A stretch of DNA of 36,542 bases from a virus, in IMG/VR virus record IMGVR_UViG_3300047472_000088, positions 1 to 36,542 of that record, one strand, 5' to 3'. Position 1 is the first letter of the stretch, and each line of letters opens with the position of its first letter. Below are positions 33,397 to 36,542 of the stretch, in pieces. Below the pieces are notes generated by a model, which was not told where the DNA came from, made no database searches, and saw nothing but the letters and a program-made list of their open reading frames with translations. The position numbers and the translations under genes were made by a program.

Positions 33397-34744
33397 TGGC
33401 CGGAGGAGTCTGCGGCACCTGGAACGGGTTCGCGAGCGACGCCGTCAGAGCGTCGGCGGCCCGGCTGGACTCCATCAGGTCGACACGCTCGTCGGAGTAG
33501 CCCCAGATGTCGGTCATTCGGTCGCGCCACGGCAGATCCTGAGCCTTCGTGGAGGCGTCCGCGCGCTCCTGCAGGCTCCGCCGCTCCACCGGCTGCCAAC
33601 GGGTCTCCACGCCATCCACGGGACGGCTCGCGCCGCGCTCGAGGGCGAGAGCGAGACCATTGACGACGTTCCACGATGCGCCGGCCCGCTCGATGCGGTC
33701 CTGCACCTTGAACGTCAGACCCTCACGCGCGCCCGTCGCACCCTCGGCCGTCTGGTTCGCACCATCAGGCAGAAGCATCGGCATCGGAGTCCGCGTCACA
33801 GCACCCAGGTCGCGAATGTCGTCCTTCGCGGCCATCAGAAGCGGCGTGATGTCAGACGGGGACGACTCCCACAGGTCGACACCCTCGGGGAGCTCCCACA
33901 GCGACCCAGGACCCGGCTTGAACATCTCGCCGTAGTCGATCTCGTTGCCGTCCTCGTCCTCGCGCGGGAGGCCGGCGCCGGTCGTCTTGAGCGCGCGCTG
34001 GCGGTACGCCTGCATGGCCGTGATGACGAGCCGCTGGAGGATGTCGAAGTTGATCCGGTCGAGAACGTCCGTGTGGGGCTCGAACTCGCCGACGCCGCCA
34101 CGGTTCAGGAACGGGACGAACGGCACAACCTCGAGCCCGGTCTCCTCTTCGCCAGCGCGCAGCCAGCCGCCAGAGATGGAGGTGATGGGCTTGTCGCTGC
34201 CCGACTTCCGCAGCTCACGGTAGAAGGTGGTCTTGACGCCGGGGGTGTGCAGGTAGGCGATGTCCACGGCGTCGACATGGTCGCGGTAGACCTTGACGCC
34301 CGCGCGCACCACGTCCGGCCGGTTCGGCGCCTGCTCCGTGATGACCTGCTCGGGACGCTCGCACGTCACGACCGCACCGTCGGCACCGTGGTCGACGATC
34401 ACGTAGCCAGCAGACAAGCCGACCATGTCGCGGTGAACGTCCGCGGACCCGATCTGCAGACGGTTCCGCTTCCACACCGCCCGCACAGCGTCGTCATCCT
34501 CGGCCGCCCCGTTCACGGAGAAGCCAGAGACGATCATCCGCTCACAGACAGCATCGACCACGAGCTCGCCGAAGTTCGTGCGCGCCTTCTTCTGGAAGAC
34601 CTGGTACGCCTCGCGGCAACCCTTCGCACCCTCGGGCAACGGAGCATTGCCGTCCATGTACGAACGCAACAGGCCCAACCGGCCCGCGCGCTCGTCCATG
34701 CGAGCGGTCAGCCGCGTAAGCCACTGATCGGATGACAGAGCCAC
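33374..34744 (-). CDS. Portal protein
   Basis: A 456-residue protein from ATG 34744. It has the SPP1-like portal outline: GLLRSYMDGNAPLPEGAKG, NFGELVVDAVCERMIVSGFSV, VCERPEQVITEQAPNRPDV, then a stem and wing region (DRINFDILQRLVITAMQAYRQRAL), and the late segment (DSITPLLMAAKDDIRDLGAVTRTPMPML). The portal forms the DNA entry ring at one capsid vertex. It follows terL by 37 bp and is followed by the MuF-like gene, which is the usual order. Confidence 0.88.
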   Translation of the reverse strand: MALSSDQWLTRLTARMDERAGRLGLLRSYMDGNAPLPEGAKGCREAYQVFQKKARTNFGELVVDAVCERMIVSGFSVNGAAEDDDAVRAVWKRNRLQIGSADVHRDMVGLSAGYVIVDHGADGAVVTCERPEQVITEQAPNRPDVVRAGVKVYRDHVDAVDIAYLHTPGVKTTFYRELRKSGSDKPITSISGGWLRAGEEETGLEVVPFVPFLNRGGVGEFEPHTDVLDRINFDILQRLVITAMQAYRQRALKTTGAGLPREDEDGNEIDYGEMFKPGPGSLWELPEGVDLWESSPSDITPLLMAAKDDIRDLGAVTRTPMPMLLPDGANQTAEGATGAREGLTFKVQDRIERAGASWNVVNGLALALERGASRPVDGVETRWQPVERRSLQERADASTKAQDLPWRDRMTDIWGYSDERVDLMESSRAADALTASLANPFQVPQTPPASGDVVPA

Positions 34745-34781
34745 TGTGCCTCCCTCATCTGATTCGGCGCGGGATGGATGG

Positions 34782-36239
34782 TCAACGGAGACGCCGGGGT
34801 GGCGCAGCCTTCGGGCGAGTGAAAGACAGCCCGTAGTGGGCCAGGGTCAGAGCGCGGAGAGCAGCAACCTCGGGCATCTGGTCCTCGAGCGCCCACTCCC
34901 ACAGGCCCGCCTTGCCGATGTCCTTCTTCTCGGCCGCAGCCAGCGCCGCACGGATCGCGGGCTGGTCGCAGTGCGAGACTCGGGACTCATCGACCGCGTC
35001 GACCAGGGCGCCGCACGCTCGGCCGGCATCGGAGGCGCTGGTCGCGTTCACCTGGACCCCGCGGGCGCGAAGTTCACTGATGAACGACGCGGCAGGGTCG
35101 CGTGAGTCGACCATCAGGGGAACGGTGCGACCGCAGCGCTTCACGATCCAGTCGAGCAGCTTGCGAGAGTCATCGACCCGGGCGAGCTCGGCGAGGTCGA
35201 GGTAGTCCACCTCGTCGCCCTTGATACCCACCGCGATCGAAGCCACCCGATCAGGCGACATCGTCAACGCGTACCGACTCGGGGCAGCAGACGGCACCTC
35301 GTCGTCAGGGATGGCAAGCTCGCCCCAACGCTCCGGGCGAATCGGACGGTCGAGCTCGTCGAACTCGTCCCAGATTCCCATCGCCTCACGCAGCCACGCC
35401 TCGTCGGTCACGAGGTTCTCGCGGAGACGAAGCATGGACTCGAGCGGCGTGCGGTCCGGAAACGAGAAGTTGGCCTGCGCCCACTGGTCGCGGTCGTCCG
35501 GGTCAGAACCACGATCTGCCGAACACTCCAGGTACAGGGTGTCCGGTGACTTGCGATCGATCGCCTTACGACGCTTCGCCGTGAACGCCTCACCAGGGTC
35601 CACCGGCCGCGGCGGCGTGCCCATGTAGAACAGCAGCGCCCCATGCGGATGCCGCGACTGGTTCGTCGCCGCCACCATGTCCTCAAGCGCCTTCTCCGTC
35701 AGGATCTGCGCCTCATCGAAGACCTCGACATCGACCTCGTCGAAGCCACGGCCAAAGCCCTGCTCCCGAGCGCCGAACATGATGACCGAGCCGTTACGGA
35801 ACGAGATCTCCTGCTCGCCGTTCGCAGTACGGATCGCCGCGACGTGAGGCCAGATCTTCTTCCGCTTCACCATGCTCTGCAGCGACCGGAACGTGTTCGT
35901 CGCGGTACGGGTGCGGTGCGCCGTCCACACAACCTTGTAGCCAGGCCAGATCAGGCACATCAGCACCAGGATCGCGCCCACGAAGTACGTCTTGCCGACC
36001 TGCCGCGGGATCGACATCACCACGCCACCGACAGTCGCCGCGTACTTGCCATCAGCGCGCTTGCCGAGAACCAGACGACCCAGCGACTGCTGCCACCAGT
36101 CGAAGCCGATCCCGACCTCGCGACCCTTCGCCTCGACCTGCGCCCAACCTGTCGTCACGATCCCGTCAGGGATGACGAGCTGGGCGGCGGCGTCAGACAG
36201 TAGCGGGGTCGAAGGGCTCGTCAGCACCTGCGTCGACAT
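34782..36239 (-). CDS. terL: Terminase large subunit
   Basis: A 485-residue packaging ATPase/nuclease from ATG 36239. The Walker A variant is SIPRQVGKTYF (77-86, K83), Walker B is VEVFDEAQ (171-178, D175/E176) and the C-terminal nuclease region includes MVDSRDPAASFISELRARG, with an Asp likely to bind metal. Its length and motifs match large terminases of siphoviruses. It overlaps terS by 47 bp. It cuts concatemers at cos and pumps DNA into the prohead. Confidence 0.93.
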   Translation of the reverse strand: MSTQVLTSPSTPLLSDAAAQLVIPDGIVTTGWAQVEAKGREVGIGFDWWQQSLGRLVLGKRADGKYAATVGGVVMSIPRQVGKTYFVGAILVLMCLIWPGYKVVWTAHRTRTATNTFRSLQSMVKRKKIWPHVAAIRTANGEQEISFRNGSVIMFGAREQGFGRGFDEVDVEVFDEAQILTEKALEDMVAATNQSRHPHGALLFYMGTPPRPVDPGEAFTAKRRKAIDRKSPDTLYLECSADRGSDPDDRDQWAQANFSFPDRTPLESMLRLRENLVTDEAWLREAMGIWDEFDELDRPIRPERWGELAIPDDEVPSAAPSRYALTMSPDRVASIAVGIKGDEVDYLDLAELARVDDSRKLLDWIVKRCGRTVPLMVDSRDPAASFISELRARGVQVNATSASDAGRACGALVDAVDESRVSHCDQPAIRAALAAAEKKDIGKAGLWEWALEDQMPEVAALRALTLAHYGLSFTRPKAAPPRRLR

Positions 36240-36492
36240 CGGCCGCCTCCTCGGCTGCCTCCTCGACCGCAGCGCGCTTCTCCTGCTCGGCAGCGATCAG
36301 GGCATGGAGCTTGTTGAGCTCGTTGTTGTACTGCGGGCGCGTGTTGTCCTGCGCCTCAATCAGCGCCCTCGCGATCAGCCGGCGCTGAGCAAGCAACATC
36401 TCGAGCACATCACCCGAAGCGATCGCGTCAAGCAACGACTGATCGGTCACTGCGGGCTCCACGTCGGGCACCGCGCGGAGAGGCTTGCCCAT
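36193..36492 (-). CDS. terS: Terminase small subunit
   Basis: A 99-residue protein from ATG 36492 with AAGGAG six bases upstream. It is helical (TDQSLLDAIASGDVLEMLLAQRRLIARALIEAQD, then YNNELNKLHALIAAEQEKRAAVEEAAEEAADV) and acidic at the end, like small terminases that bind the packaging site and form a ring. It lies at the right end of the window beside the putative cos region and directly before terL. Assignment rests on position and shape more than on a motif. Confidence 0.72.
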   Translation of the reverse strand: MGKPLRAVPDVEPAVTDQSLLDAIASGDVLEMLLAQRRLIARALIEAQDNTRPQYNNELNKLHALIAAEQEKRAAVEEAAEEAADVDAGADEPFDPATV

Positions 36493-36542
36493 GTCGGGCT
36501 CCTTCAGGGGGGAGGGGGACCGTAGAGAGAGATGAAGGCGCA
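36493..36542. other. Probable cos/packaging region, right half
   Basis: Fifty bases between the terS start and the window end. They hold the terS ribosome-binding site, a run of C on the minus strand (GGGGGGAGGGGG on plus), a TCTCTCTC tract and the right half (AAGGCGCA) of the dyad shared with the left end. No promoter-like boxes are evident. Confidence 0.5.

Noticed and set aside
1-36542. Integrated prophage with attL/attR
   Set aside because: attP is intact and internal, no duplicated core was noticed at the ends, and no host genes flank the phage genes.

Overview
The window reads as one complete small temperate siphovirus genome (36,542 bp, GC-rich, about two thirds G+C) of an actinobacterial host. 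The actinobacterial assignment rests on base composition, frequent GTG starts, chains of 4-bp ATGA/GTGA overlaps, and families typical of actinobacteria and their phages (DUF2510, DUF6221, an Lsr2-like domain, the HGTxxGY zinc motif). No chromosomal gene is seen at either end. The two ends fit together: the HNH nuclease at the left end lies directly upstream of the small terminase subunit at the right end once the ends are joined, and a perfect 6+6 bp dyad is centred on that junction. attP is intact at 15.7 kb, so this is the free phage (linear with cos, or circular) and not an integrated prophage.

Layout. Nearly everything is on the minus strand and reads right to left. (1) Early/lytic region, 13.0 kb down to 0: Cro-like repressor, excisionase-like HTH protein, an Lsr2-like/zinc fusion, many small coupled ORFs, a PD-(D/E)XK exonuclease with its partner, a PP-loop PAPS-reductase-like protein, a RusA resolvase, a replication initiator carrying an iteron-type origin inside its gene, a G39P-like helicase loader, an orphan C5 cytosine methyltransferase, a metallophosphoesterase and the HNH nuclease. 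(2) Late region, from 36.5 kb down to 16.9 kb: terminase small and large subunits, portal, MuF-like protein, scaffold, major capsid protein, connector and neck proteins, tail terminator, major tail protein, tail chaperones with a -1 frameshift, tape measure, three minor tail proteins, lysis genes, and a large tail protein ending in a polysaccharide-deacetylase domain. On the circular form the early and late regions are one leftward run of about 33 kb from 13.0 kb through cos to the terminator at 16.84 kb.

(3) Lysogeny region, 13.0-16.8 kb: divergent Cro/CI-type regulators around AGATAC operator-like sites, a ribbon-helix-helix protein, a tyrosine integrase with a six-cysteine insertion, a DUF6221 protein, attP with a core matching the 3' end of a tRNA (best fit tRNA-His) and five GTGCA(C/A)A arm-type sites, then a DUF2510 membrane protein, an unknown protein and a zinc-ribbon protein. 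(4) An inserted plus-strand unit (20.53-21.29 kb) interrupts the lysis cassette: an HTH protein and a DUF550/MazG-like nucleotide pyrophosphohydrolase with their own near-consensus promoter, an overlapping palindrome and an apparently leaderless start.

The most distinctive features are the HTH-MazG-like moron, the EEP-type nuclease in the lysis cassette, the repeated CGCATGA gene junctions, the origin inside the initiator gene, and the attP design that would give the target tRNA a new terminator. Functions are inferred from motifs and gene order; no database search was run.
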